DNA of 64,000 nucleotides from Olsenella porci (GCF_009695875.1 NZ_VUNC01000007.1:1-64000), one strand, 5' to 3'; positions 1 through 8,186 are shown, counted from the first letter of the stretch. Notes: a model not told the origin generated them from the letters alone. Numbers and translations are program-made.

Positions 1-102
1 GGACAGGGCCTCGCCGGCAGTGGTCGCCGATTCCGGCGCCCCGCGGTGACGGGACTGGCGAATGTACGTTGGTGCGGATGGGGGCGGTTCGCTGTCTAGT
101 CT

Positions 103-612
103 GGTGAAATCTATCTTGACTTCAACAACGCCCTGCGCCACGCCGACTCCGGGGCGGGCACCGCCTGCCTGCACGTGGCGGTCGACGACAGGAGCAGGGT
201 GGCCTACGCCGAGCTGCTCGGCGACGAGCGCAAGGAGACCTGCGTCGCGTTCATGGGGCGCGCCCGGGACTTCTACCGGGGCCTCGGCGTCGAGGTCGAG
301 CGCGTGATGACCGACAACGGGCCGGGGTACCGCTCTCGGCTGTTCAACGAGTGGCTCGCGGCGTCCGGCATCGCGCACAGGTACACCAGGCCCTACAGCC
401 CCTGGCAGAACGGGAAGGTGGAGCGAATGAACAGGACGCTCGCGCAGGAGTGGCAGTACGCGCGCGCCTACGCGAGCGAGGGGGAGAGGGCTGCCGCCCT
501 CTCCCCCTTCATCGACCGCTACAATTGGGAGAGGCCCCACAGCGCCTGCGGCGGCCTCCCGCCGATGTCACGCATCGTCGGTGTAAACAACGTCATGGCA
601 CACAACACTTAG
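103..612 (+). pseudogene. IS481-type transposase remnant, catalytic domain only
   Basis: The frame opens after an in-frame stop at 100-102 and runs to TAG at 610-612. It encodes most of an rve/DDE integrase domain. Candidate catalytic residues are Asp in IYLDFNN (codon 121-123), Asp in MTDNGPGY and Glu in GKVERMNRT, followed by the family-typical C-terminus with RPHSACGGLPP and NNV. IS481 transposases normally carry an N-terminal helix-turn-helix region before this domain. It is missing here, and nothing in the first 100 bases resembles it in any forward frame, so I call a 5'-truncated copy. A GTG at 175 could start a 145-residue product, but that would lose the first Asp. The stop codon lies inside the first unit of a 41-bp repeat array, so the element probably inserted next to or into that array. 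Confidence 0.8.
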
Positions 613-772
613 CGCCCCTAGGCCTCGTGCGCATTTTCGCCGCGCACTTCACATGAGGACTAGGAGGATTAAGCATTTGGCGCTGAAATCCCCACGGGGG
701 CTAGCGACGCTAAGCATCAGGTTCCAAAAACCGCATGAGGGCTAGCGGGGTTAAGCATTGCACCGCGGAATC
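605..772. repeat. 41-bp repeat array A (1 inverted + 3 forward units)
   Basis: Three forward units follow head-to-tail at 650-690, 691-731 and 732-772, each exactly 41 bp. Each has a core like CGCATGAGGGCTAGC, then about 4 bases, then TTAAGCAT or CTAAGCAT, about 10 variable bases, and an end in AATC or AAAC. One unit in the opposite orientation lies at about 606-638 and overlaps the stop codon of the transposase remnant. Related arrays occur at 7636-8072 and 18293-18459. There is no open frame of note inside. Confidence 0.85.
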
Positions 773-1024
773 CATGCGAGAAAGAGTGCTCGCCCTCGTC
801 TCATGTTGATGGGGTGCCCCTCGGTAGTCGAAACCTTGCCCCGTGGGATCTCTTCTTGGCTTCAGAAAGACTAGAAACTTAAGAAGAAGTGGAAGCGATG
901 GAGCACAGGACAATCGATCGTCTCGGCTGGCTGCCCCGACGTGCATACGCGAAGACGGGGGAGAGGCACCTCTGCATGAGGGCTCCATACCGAAGCGTCT
1001 GGCGTAAGGTGCGTCTTCCAAGAT
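773..1024. other. Non-coding stretch between repeat array and tRNA terminator
   Basis: This completes the 613-1065 gap. I see no open frame with a ribosome-binding site or recognisable protein, and no RNA gene. The sequence is less GC-rich than the genes around it, with an AT-rich patch near 865-895. Confidence 0.5.
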
Positions 1025-1058
1025 GAAAAACGCACCCCCGAATCATCGGGAGTGCGCA
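1025..1058 (-). terminator. Rho-independent terminator after tRNA-Glu
   Basis: Read on the minus strand, GCGCACTCCCGA and TTCGGGGGTGCG form a stem with a short loop followed by TTTTTC. It lies just downstream of the tRNA-Gln/tRNA-Glu pair. Confidence 0.8.
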
Positions 1059-1065
1059 TCAAATT

Positions 1066-1142
1066 TGGTAGCCCGTAGCAGATTCGAACTGCTGATCTCC
1101 GCCTTGAGAGGGCGGCGTCCTAAACCGCTAGACGAACGGGCC
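1066..1142 (-). tRNA. tRNA-Glu (anticodon CTC)
   Basis: The minus strand folds into a cloverleaf. The acceptor GGCCCGT pairs with ACGGGCT, including a G-T first pair. The anticodon loop contains CTC, the T loop is TTCGAAT and the 3' CCA is encoded at 1066-1068. It lies downstream of tRNA-Gln in the same orientation, probably in one transcript. Confidence 0.93.
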
Positions 1143-1160
1143 AGTATGTGAAGGGCACCT

Positions 1161-1234
1161 TGGCTGGGACGGAGAGAGTCGAACTCCCGCTGACGGAACC
1201 AGAATCCGTTGTCCTACCACTAGACGACGTCCCA
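1161..1234 (-). tRNA. tRNA-Gln (anticodon CTG)
   Basis: The minus-strand cloverleaf has acceptor TGGGACG pairing with CGTCCCA, anticodon stem ACGGA/TCCGT with CTG in the loop, and an encoded CCA. It is 18 bp upstream of tRNA-Glu and shares its terminator. Confidence 0.93.
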
Positions 1235-1316
1235 AGAGGTGTCTTCGCGTGCCTGAGCACGGGGCATGACTTTATCGGAAAAGTGCCGCCCATGCAACGA
1301 GAATTGGAAAAGCGCC

Positions 1317-2756
1317 CTAATTCACATTTCCTTCGCTTCTTGTCCCCGGTTCGTCCCCGCTCGTCTGCGCCTCCGCGCCGTCTTCCTCAACTGTCCCCTC
1401 GGACTGAGCGTGCGTTATATCCCAGGTGTCGAGCAGGAGGTCCCGGGGCACTGCTCCCACCTCCCAGATTTGCGCGATCGAGTCGAGGCAGTCCCTCTCA
1501 CTCCCGTCCAGTCCATCGCGTGCGATGCGCACCAACTGAGAGACCAGGTCGGTGGCGTCCCTGCCGTACACCTCTGCATCCCAGCCGTCGCGGGCCAGGG
1601 CGCTCCGTGCCGACTCGACCGCCTCCGGCGTTGCGGCGCTCACGAGCACGCTTGCGAGCTCAAAAGCCTTGTCGTCGCAGAACAGCCCCTTTGCAAGCGC
1701 GGCGTACCCGAGGGCGAGACGCGCCGGCAGGGAGTCGGCACACCGAAGGACGAGCCTCCCGTCCAGGCCCACCTCGGGGCACAGAGCCTTGAGGAGCTGA
1801 TCGACCTGCTCCTGGGAGAGCTCGTGGCGCATCATTACGGCGCTCAGGGGCTGTTCGCCGCTGGGGAGGTCGTGCCCGTCCGGCCCCATGTACCACGCGG
1901 GTGCCTGGCGCTCCAGCCAGGCGACGTACGCGCGGTACCCAAAGGAAGGGCCAAACGCCTCGGGCAGGGGAGAGGTGAGGGCGGGTGCCGCCTGGGACCA
2001 GAGCGACCGCCTGAGCATGCGTCCGCAGTCGTGCGGGTCCTCACCGCGGAAGTGGAGGACGTTGTCCGTGAGGAACGAGAGGACAGGGGAGAGGGCCGTG
2101 GCCACGCGGTAGGACTCCGCCGCCTCGCGCTGACCGCCATAGTCGACGCAAATGACGGTCTCGGCGGTGGCTCGCATGGCGTCGCGTACCTTTTCGCCGT
2201 GACGGGACAGGTGGGCCTCGGTGAGGGTATTGCGCGCAAGCGGGACGAGCGGCAGGTCGGAGGGGGCCTCCACCGTGGGGTTGTAGCCCTGTGCGACGAG
2301 GTCGATGTCGCGTCCGACCTCCCGAGACGCCAGGTGTACCCTCCGCTCGAGTACTGCGAGCGCCTCACCCAGCGTGCCTACGTCGTGAGCCGGGCCAACG
2401 GTGGTGACGAGCTGGCCGGCCGGGCCGACCCCAACCGCCGCGTTCACGAACGTCTCGCCGATGGGAACCTCCCCCGATGTCGACGTCAGGCCCTTCGCGC
2501 CGTCGGCCCCCTCGTCACCCAGGAGTCTCCCCGTCGCGGCGACCAGGGCACCCACGCCCCTCTCGCCCCCAAACGGCACGGTCGTGCCCTCCTGCCGGTC
2601 GACCACGAAGCGCCCTAGGGAGAGAAGCAGGCAGCGGCTCTCGTCGCCTCTTCCACCGGCATGCTCTCCTCCCGTCAGGATGGCAAGGAGCCGGTCGTGG
2701 TTCCTCCGCTGCCTCGCGAGGTCCGCCGCGGAGGGAAGGCTCGTGGAATCCTGCAT
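1317..2756 (-). CDS. Glutamate-cysteine ligase-like protein (GCS2 family)
   Basis: This is a 479-residue cytoplasmic protein resembling plant/actinobacterial glutamate-cysteine ligases, which join glutamate and cysteine with ATP to give gamma-glutamylcysteine. The supporting segments are AQGYNPT (about residues 155-161) and MRATAETVICVDYGG (about 194-208), followed by a helix with LSPVLSFLTDN. In this family that block carries substrate-binding residues. The ATG at 2756 is preceded by AAGGAG nine bases upstream; an in-frame extension to 2870 exists but has no such site. The tail after about residue 450 is acidic and low-complexity. It lies upstream of tRNA-Gln and tRNA-Glu on the same strand. 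The function could be glutathione or ergothioneine-type thiol synthesis, or a related amino-acid ligase; no partner synthetase is in the window. Confidence 0.7.
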   Translation of the reverse strand: MQDSTSLPSAADLARQRRNHDRLLAILTGGEHAGGRGDESRCLLLSLGRFVVDRQEGTTVPFGGERGVGALVAATGRLLGDEGADGAKGLTSTSGEVPIGETFVNAAVGVGPAGQLVTTVGPAHDVGTLGEALAVLERRVHLASREVGRDIDLVAQGYNPTVEAPSDLPLVPLARNTLTEAHLSRHGEKVRDAMRATAETVICVDYGGQREAAESYRVATALSPVLSFLTDNVLHFRGEDPHDCGRMLRRSLWSQAAPALTSPLPEAFGPSFGYRAYVAWLERQAPAWYMGPDGHDLPSGEQPLSAVMMRHELSQEQVDQLLKALCPEVGLDGRLVLRCADSLPARLALGYAALAKGLFCDDKAFELASVLVSAATPEAVESARSALARDGWDAEVYGRDATDLVSQLVRIARDGLDGSERDCLDSIAQIWEVGAVPRDLLLDTWDITHAQSEGTVEEDGAEAQTSGDEPGTRSEGNVN

Positions 2757-2929
2757 GGTGCGCACTCCTTCGACGAGATGCGGCGGGTGACCCCGCCGCC
2801 GACAACGTCCTTTTGTGATGTAGGTTAGTATGCCCCTTTGGACCCTTGAGAAATTTTGGGCATACTCCATAGATGCTAATCAACGCCTGGCCGCGTCACC
2901 CTCGGCCTCGCAGGTGCGAACGGAGACTG

Positions 2930-4201
2930 ATGTCAGCGGATTCCACGGGACGGGAGGGGGACTCCCCCAAGGTCAGGGCCAAGGTCTCTGCCCCCCGTCC
3001 GAAGGTTACGGGGGGCGGCAGCCCAGAGTCTGAGGACAGCAAGGCGGATGCCAGGAAGGGTGCCCTCTTCCTGGCGGTGGTGGTCGGCATCTACGTAGCC
3101 TACCTCCTGGTCACCGGCCAGATGGGGCAGTTTCTGGACGCGCTCTCCAAGGTCGACCGAGGCTGGGTCGGCGGAGCCTGCGTCATGTTCCTGCTCTACT
3201 TCGTGTTCGGCGTCCTCGCCTACGTTATCGCCGTCTACCTTGACCCCGAGTCCCCCGTGGGTGTGCGCGATCTCATGAGCGTCGAGGCGTCTGGCGTCTT
3301 CTTTGGCAACCTCACGCCCATGATGGCGGGGGCGGTGCCAGCGCAGATCTACCGCCTGACCCGCACGGGGCAGGACGTGGGCGAGGCGTCGGCGACCCAG
3401 TTCACGCGCTTCATCATGTTCCAGTTTGGCGTGGTGCTCTTCGCTGCGATCATGCTGGCGTCCAAGCTGTCGTACTTCTTCCAGGCGTACGGTGACATCA
3501 TCATCCTCAACCTGATCGTCTTTGCCGTCCACTTCCTCGAGCTTGCCGGGCTCTTCGTGATCTGCCTGTGCCCTAAGCTCGTGATGCGTGTGGGCAACTG
3601 GGCGATCCGCTTTGCAACCCGCCACCACTGGCTCAAGGACCCCAGCAAGTACGACGACCTGGTCAACCGCCAGGTCATGGAGTTCTCCCGCGCCTTCAAG
3701 CGGGCTGCGAGGGACCTGCCCTCCATGGGGCTCACGCTGCTCGTGACCATGGCGCAGCTGTTCTGCCTGTATGCAATCCCCTGGTTCGTCCTCAACGCCT
3801 TTGGCATCAGGGCCGACTTCGTGGAGTGCCTGGCAGCAGGGTCGATGGTGCAAATGGTCTCGTCCGCAGTTCCCCTCCCCGGCGGAACTGGCGGCGCCGA
3901 GGGTGGCTTCTACCTGTTCTACGGCCACATGTTTGGCGGCAGCATCAGTGCGGGCTTCCTGGTGTGGCGAATCATCACGTTCTTTGGCCCCACGCTCCTG
4001 GCCGCCCCGCTCCTTGGCCTGCGCTCCAACTCGTCGCAGAGCATCTACTACCGCGTCCAACGTCTTCGCAATCGCATGGCGGGCGCGCTGCCGGGGAAGC
4101 GCGGCAAGAGTCACCGTGGCATCACGGTCAGGGTCAAGGGCAAGGTGCCCGCGTACAAGCCAAAGGCAAAGCCCAATGGCAAGGACGGCAACAAGGACTA
4201 G
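2930..4201 (+). CDS. Lysylphosphatidylglycerol synthase TM-region / flippase-like membrane protein
   Basis: This 423-residue integral membrane protein belongs to the family typified by the N-terminal flippase half of MprF and by AglD-like proteins. A charged cytoplasmic leader of about 44 residues precedes TM1 (about 45-61), and several more hydrophobic helices follow. Diagnostic segments are VFFGNLTPMMAGAVPAQIYR and the late loop with PLPGGTGGAEGGFY, typical of this family. The tail after about residue 385 is basic and Lys-rich. No catalytic lysyl-transferase domain is present, so lipid or polymer translocation is more likely than lysylation. The start at 2930 has GGAG upstream; an in-frame ATG at 2873 would add 19 residues without a good site. 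It diverges from the glutamate-cysteine ligase-like gene. Confidence 0.75.
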   Translation: MSADSTGREGDSPKVRAKVSAPRPKVTGGGSPESEDSKADARKGALFLAVVVGIYVAYLLVTGQMGQFLDALSKVDRGWVGGACVMFLLYFVFGVLAYVIAVYLDPESPVGVRDLMSVEASGVFFGNLTPMMAGAVPAQIYRLTRTGQDVGEASATQFTRFIMFQFGVVLFAAIMLASKLSYFFQAYGDIIILNLIVFAVHFLELAGLFVICLCPKLVMRVGNWAIRFATRHHWLKDPSKYDDLVNRQVMEFSRAFKRAARDLPSMGLTLLVTMAQLFCLYAIPWFVLNAFGIRADFVECLAAGSMVQMVSSAVPLPGGTGGAEGGFYLFYGHMFGGSISAGFLVWRIITFFGPTLLAAPLLGLRSNSSQSIYYRVQRLRNRMAGALPGKRGKSHRGITVRVKGKVPAYKPKAKPNGKDGNKD

Positions 4202-4206
4202 GGGAG

Positions 4207-4243
4207 AGAAGGGGCGAGCGGTTGTTGCCGTCGCCCCTCCCAC
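4207..4243. terminator. Bidirectional terminator hairpin
   Basis: GGGGCGAGCGG and CCGTCGCCCC form a stem around TTGTTG. It lies between two convergent genes and can serve both. Confidence 0.65.
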
Positions 4244-4256
4244 TGGTCTTTGCTGA

Positions 4257-5822
4257 CTACAGGCAGCGCCTGCACGCCGTGCAGGCAGAGGGTGTCGCAG
4301 CGAGGCCACCCAGGGCCGTCTCGCGCAGGCTCGCGGGCAGCGCCTGGCCCACCTGCTTCATGGCGGCGACCACCTCGTCAAAGGGAAGCGGGTCCAGAAC
4401 GCCCGAAAGGGCGAGCTGGGACGAGACAAGCGCGTTTGCCACGCCGATGGCGTTCCTGTCCTGGCAGGGGTACTCCACGAGCCCCCGCACGGGGTCGCAC
4501 ACCAGCCCCAGCAGGTTGGCGATGGCAGTCGACGCGGCGGAGAGGCACTGCTCCGGGCTCCCACCCAACAGCTCCGTGACGGCGCTCGCTGCCATCGCCG
4601 ACGCCGTCCCCACCTCGGCCTGGCAGCCGCCCTCAGCGCCTGCGACCGAGGCGTTTCCTGCTACGATGAGCCCCACCGCGCACGCGTTCCACAGCGCCTC
4701 GCACAGGGAGTCGTCGTCCGCCCCCGCGGACTCGCCTACCGACAGCACCGCCCCGGGGATGACGCCCGCAGAGCCTGCCGTCGGCGCCGCGACGATCACT
4801 CCCATGGTGGCGGAGCGCTCCAGGGTCGCCATCGCGTAGGCGACGGCGTGGGAGAGGGTCTCTCCCATCAGGCTTGCGCTTAGGCTCCTCGCCGATGACC
4901 ACACCGATGCCGCCTGTCCTCCGATGAGGCCCCCGAGCGAGGGCTGCGGGTCGTGGATGGGGCTGGTCGCCTCGTCCCGCATTACGGAGAGCACGCGCGC
5001 CATCTGGGCATCCACGTCCTCCCCGTCGCACAGCTCGCACTCGCGCAGGCGCGTGACCCTGCCGATGCCAAGGCCTTCCCGGTCGCAGGCGTCAAGGAGC
5101 TCGGCGCCCGTGGAGAAGGACATGCGCAGGGTCGCGTCGGGCGAGACGCGCGAGGCGCCGGGGATGGCGACCGAGCAGGCGCCCTGGATGTTGGGGGCAT
5201 GCGAGAGGAACTCGACGAGCTTGTGGTCGATGGGCTCGTCGAGCTCGAACACCGTGTAGGCGCGCCCGCCGGGAGCCTCGCGGAAGGTCCGCATCGTGGC
5301 GATGTTGGCCGAGGAGGCGGAGATCCCGCTAGTGAGCGCGGCAAGGACGCCCGGCTTGTCCTGGTGCGTCACGAACAGCGTGGGGTAGTCGCCCGTGATC
5401 TCCACGTGGACCCCGTCGATCGAGACGATCCTCACGCGGCCGCCGCCCAGCGACTCTCCTGCAACGCTGACCCTGCCCGTCTCGCCTTCCATCGTCACCG
5501 CCACGGTGTTGGGGTGCAGGGCGGGATCGTCTCCCATCTCCTCGAACGAGAACTCAAGGCCGCGCTCCCGTGCCAGGTCAAAGGAGTCGCGCACGCGCGT
5601 GTCGTCGGGGGCAAGCCCCAGGATGCCCGCCACGAGGGCGCGATCCGACCCATGGCCGCGGTAGGTGTGGCTGAACGAGTTGTAGAGGGAGAAGGTCACG
5701 CGCCTGAGGTCGCGGGGCCCAAGCGAGCGCGCAACGAGTGCGATTCTCAGCGCCCCCGCGGTATGGGAGGACGAGGGGCCAACCATGATGGGGCCAAGGA
5801 TCTCGAAGGCGGATGTCTGCAT
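4257..5822 (-). CDS. sdaA: L-serine dehydratase, iron-sulfur type, single-chain (beta-alpha fusion)
   Basis: This 521-residue cytoplasmic enzyme deaminates L-serine to pyruvate and ammonia using a [4Fe-4S] cluster. The beta domain comes first (GPIMVGPSSSHTAGA, about residues 10-24), then an ACT-like segment (about 140-210, DYPTLFVTHQDKPGVLAAL), then the alpha domain with APTAGSAGVIPG, EGGCQAEVG and CDPVRGLVEYPCQDRNAIG, which hold the cysteines expected to ligate the cluster. In many Gram-positive bacteria the two halves are separate genes; here they are one frame. The ATG at 5822 has GAGGAGAGC upstream. It is a likely single-gene transcript ending at the hairpin near 4207-4243. Serine-derived pyruvate would feed the AdhE and acetate kinase pathways found later in the window. 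Confidence 0.92.
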   Translation of the reverse strand: MQTSAFEILGPIMVGPSSSHTAGALRIALVARSLGPRDLRRVTFSLYNSFSHTYRGHGSDRALVAGILGLAPDDTRVRDSFDLARERGLEFSFEEMGDDPALHPNTVAVTMEGETGRVSVAGESLGGGRVRIVSIDGVHVEITGDYPTLFVTHQDKPGVLAALTSGISASSANIATMRTFREAPGGRAYTVFELDEPIDHKLVEFLSHAPNIQGACSVAIPGASRVSPDATLRMSFSTGAELLDACDREGLGIGRVTRLRECELCDGEDVDAQMARVLSVMRDEATSPIHDPQPSLGGLIGGQAASVWSSARSLSASLMGETLSHAVAYAMATLERSATMGVIVAAPTAGSAGVIPGAVLSVGESAGADDDSLCEALWNACAVGLIVAGNASVAGAEGGCQAEVGTASAMAASAVTELLGGSPEQCLSAASTAIANLLGLVCDPVRGLVEYPCQDRNAIGVANALVSSQLALSGVLDPLPFDEVVAAMKQVGQALPASLRETALGGLAATPSACTACRRCL

Positions 5823-5932
5823 GTGCTCTCCTCGCATGTGATGTGAGCTTGTGTTACAAACGTGTTTCCGACACACGATGATAGCCGTGACGGGGGAGCG
5901 CTCGCAGCGTATCGGCGAACGGGCGAGAACAG

Positions 5933-5983
5933 AGGCACCCCTCCGGGGCGTGGATGGCTCCGGAGGGGGTGCCTGGCAACGTC
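5933..5983 (-). terminator. Strong hairpin downstream of oligopeptide-binding protein remnant
   Basis: On the minus strand AGGCACCCCCTCCGG pairs with CCGGAGGGGTGCCT across a roughly 14-base loop. The T-rich tail is weak. It is probably the surviving terminator of the decayed gene upstream. Confidence 0.6.
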
Positions 5984-6000
5984 GAGCGGTGTTTGCGGGA

Positions 6001-6324
6001 CTACGCCGTGAGGCTGGCGTCGACGAGGTGCGTGCGGTCGCCGGCGTCGTAGAACAGGCTCGCGACGCGATCGGACCCAACGTGACCGTGCGAGTAGTGC
6101 ATGATCGGGATGATGGGGAGGTCCTTGCCGACCGTCTTGTTGATCTTGCGGTACTTGGCCTTGCGCTCGTCCTCGTCGGTCGTTGCGCGTGCCTCCGGTC
6201 GTCCCGGCACCGCTGTCGCTTGCGGAAGAGGAGCTCGTCTTCTTTCCGCACGCGGCGAGCGTCGCGAGCGCACCCGCGCGAGCCCTCCCTTGATGAACGA
6301 ACGTCTGGTGACTCCGTTTGCCAA
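6001..6324 (-). pseudogene. Oligopeptide ABC transporter substrate-binding lipoprotein, decayed by internal deletion
   Basis: Both ends of an OppA-type lipoprotein survive with the middle gone. The amino end reads ANGVTRRSFIKGGLA from a TTG at 6324 that has AGAGAGG upstream. After a frame change it continues ALATLAACGKKTSSSSAS, the lipobox and Ser-rich linker of a secreted lipoprotein. After another frame change the carboxy end reads KDLPIIPIMHYSHGHVGS, then FYDAGDRTHLVDASLTA and a stop at 6001. Full proteins of this family have about 500-580 residues; only about 105 codons remain, so more than 400 were lost along with at least two frameshifts. It is not functional. Confidence 0.82.
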
Positions 6325-6466
6325 ATGATGCCTCTCTGATGCTTCTCGCTTGTGGTGATTTCCCGTCTTGCTGGGTCGTCTTGCCGGTCCGCGTTGCAGT
6401 AAATATAGGTAACGTGAAAGCGAGCTGATTGATGTATTCATCACTTGGAAGTAGTCGTGCGAGAAC

Positions 6467-6775
6467 ATGCGTCACGACGCCCGCTTTGCGACGGTCCCGG
6501 TCAGGTGCATGGTCGCTCGCATTTGCGAGGGCGGCATTCCGGCGTCGGTCTCGTACACCGCGGGGACTTACGTGTGCAACGACATGCTCTACGAGGTCCT
6601 GGGTCACCTTGGCACGGGGGAGGGCCGGGCGCTGGGAGGCTTCGTCCATCTCCCCTACCTTCCCTCCCAGGTCATCGGCAAGGGACCATCAACACCCTCG
6701 ATGTCGCTCGATGACATGGTCCGAGGTGTGACCCTTGGCCTCGAAGAGGTCGTGCGAGCGGTCGAAACACGCTGA
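6467..6775 (+). pseudogene. pcp: Pyroglutamyl-peptidase I fragment (C-terminal half)
   Basis: The frame encodes the carboxy half of a pyrrolidone carboxyl peptidase, which removes N-terminal pyroglutamate from peptides. Recognisable segments are the catalytic-Cys region GIPASVSYTAGTYVCND, the catalytic-His region GGFVHLPYLPSQV and PSMSLDDMVRGVTLGLE. The family is normally about 205-215 residues; here only about 100 remain and the N-terminal part with the catalytic Glu is absent, so it cannot form the triad. The ATG at 6467 looks accidental and lacks a ribosome-binding site. It diverges from the decayed oligopeptide-binding gene, so peptide use seems to have been lost at this locus. Confidence 0.83.
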
Positions 6776-7135
6776 GGACGCTGGTCGAGGCAGTGCCTCC
6801 TAGGGAATGTCGAGCTGGCCTTTGGCAGAACGTGTTTGTGCACTTGGTGACCGATTAAGTCTCGAATCACGGAAGAACCGCTCTCGCGTGAATGCGCACG
6901 GCGTGCCCTCTCGCAATGAGTGAGCCATCGGCATCCAGTTCTCCGGTCGCCCCGGCGACGACAACCACGGCAGGCCATTAGAGATCTGGGAATGAGACGG
7001 TTGGTTGCTCGACTGGAATAGCCGACTCATCTGTGTGAGCAGGGTTATTGCAACCCCCTTGCCCCATTTCACGCCGGGAAGAAACGTCACCGCCGCGGGT
7101 CGGTCCATTGCTACTCCCACGGGGTCATCCGATGC
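6776..7135. other. Non-coding stretch, no recognisable gene
   Basis: An open frame on the minus strand across 6800-7180 encodes nothing I recognise and lacks a convincing ribosome-binding site. The base composition is less GC-biased than the genes around it. I read this as decayed DNA following the pcp remnant. Confidence 0.5.
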
Positions 7136-7336
7136 AAGATAATCCCGAAGTGAGTGCATACGTCGGGTTTTCACTGCCACGATAGGCCAGCGGCGCCACG
7201 TTTTCCAGCTGGGTCCCTCTGGCTTCGTGGCTCATGGCAGCGATAGCCGGATATGAGTGCTCACATCGGGAGTTTGCTGCCATCCGGACCCGATGTCTGG
7301 AGCGTTTGGATTACTAGTGCTCACCGTTTGCTGCCG
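7136..7336 (+). repeat. Three degenerate ~40-bp direct repeats
   Basis: Copies at about 7136-7180, 7241-7283 and 7301-7336 share the order GATA-like lead, CCG, GAGTGC or TAGTGC, then CACATCGGG or ACGTCGGG, then TTTGCTGCC or TTCACTGCC. The third copy is shorter and lacks the CGGG part. Spacing is uneven and no gene overlaps convincingly. They differ from the 41-bp family found nearby. Confidence 0.55.
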
Positions 7337-7635
7337 GCAGGGGGGCGATGCGCTCGTGCGGACTGCCCGTCCGTGAGGGAGCGGGCGACGGTTGGTGCTG
7401 CGGTAGTGTGCCACCCGACAGAGCACCCGTGTGCTCCGCTCTCAGTCGTGGCCTGCCCCTGTCGCCAAAGTGCTCGGCAATGAGGGGGTCAAGTTGTGGA
7501 CGGATGCCTTTCCCGAAGGCTTGTCCCTCTCCCTCCTTGACTCTTGAGTGCTTTTCTCTCATGTTGGCGCAGCGACCTTGTGCATGCCTGCTGATGGAAG
7601 ACCCAAGAGGCTGCATGAGGGGTGACATGGATGCG
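7337..7635. other. Non-coding stretch between two repeat groups
   Basis: Frames are open on both strands here (for example 7348-7842 plus and 7314-7886 minus), but neither product resembles a protein family and neither has a clear ribosome-binding site. I see nothing else supported. Confidence 0.45.
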
Positions 7636-8072
7636 TGCTTAGGAATCTGGGGCCTTGTGAGGGTTATTGCTGACACGCGCTTAAGGAATCTGGTGGGTGC
7701 ACGGATTCTGGGGCGTATAACACGTCCGTGCCCCGTGGAGGCTAAGAATCTGGCATCGAAATCCGTGCGAACGCCGGCGGGGCTAAGCAGCGGATGGCGC
7801 CCAAGCACGCACGCGCCGGGATGGCTAAGCATGCCTTCCTGAATCCGCGCGGGTGGGGGGCGATGCTTAGCCTTCCTAGCTCCCATGCTGATTGTGGGGC
7901 GGGATGCTTAGCGTTGCTCGGACTCTTGCGGATTTTTGGGTCCAATGCTTAGGCGTGCTAGCGCTCGTGCGGGTTGGGAGGCGGAAATCGCGCATGAGGG
8001 CTAGGGATGTTAAGCAAACTGGGGCCCAATCCGAATGAGGGCTAGGGCGGTTAAGCACGTCGTGGCAGTAAC
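7636..8072. repeat. 41-bp repeat array B (about 10 units, mixed orientation)
   Basis: From left to right: two degenerate inverted-like units (7636-7721, sharing GCTTAGGAATCTGG or GCTTAAGGAATCTGG); forward units at 7723-7763, 7764-7804 and 7806-7845; inverted units at 7863-7903, 7904-7944 and 7945-7985; and forward units at 7991-8031 and 8032-8072. Most are exactly 41 bp. The inverted units start ATGCTTAGC or ATGCTTAGG and carry CTAGC about 5 bases later. The forward units at the right end show the core best (CGCATGAGGGCTAGG, TTAAGCA, then AATC). The array lies between decayed genes and the gltX terminator. Confidence 0.85.
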
Positions 8073-8186
8073 ACGCACATGCGCCGACTTATCGCACCTG
8101 GTCCCACCGCCCGTCGTATGTCAGAGCCAGGCGGAGCACCCCATCGGGCGAAGAGCGCGCCGTCCCTCTCCCCAGATCCCTTTGCA

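Noticed and set aside
2933-4309. 458-codon frame on the minus strand opposite the flippase-like gene
   Set aside because: Composition is Arg/Ala/His-rich, with no domain; the plus-strand gene has clear membrane helices and a start signal.
7314-7886. 190-codon minus-strand frame in the repeat zone
   Set aside because: It runs through the 41-bp repeats, has no ribosome-binding site and no similarity I can recognise.
605-8072. CRISPR array
   Set aside because: The repeat-plus-spacer look of the 41-bp units is superficial: variable parts are only about 10 bases, cores are not identical, orientation switches inside arrays, and no cas gene is in the window.
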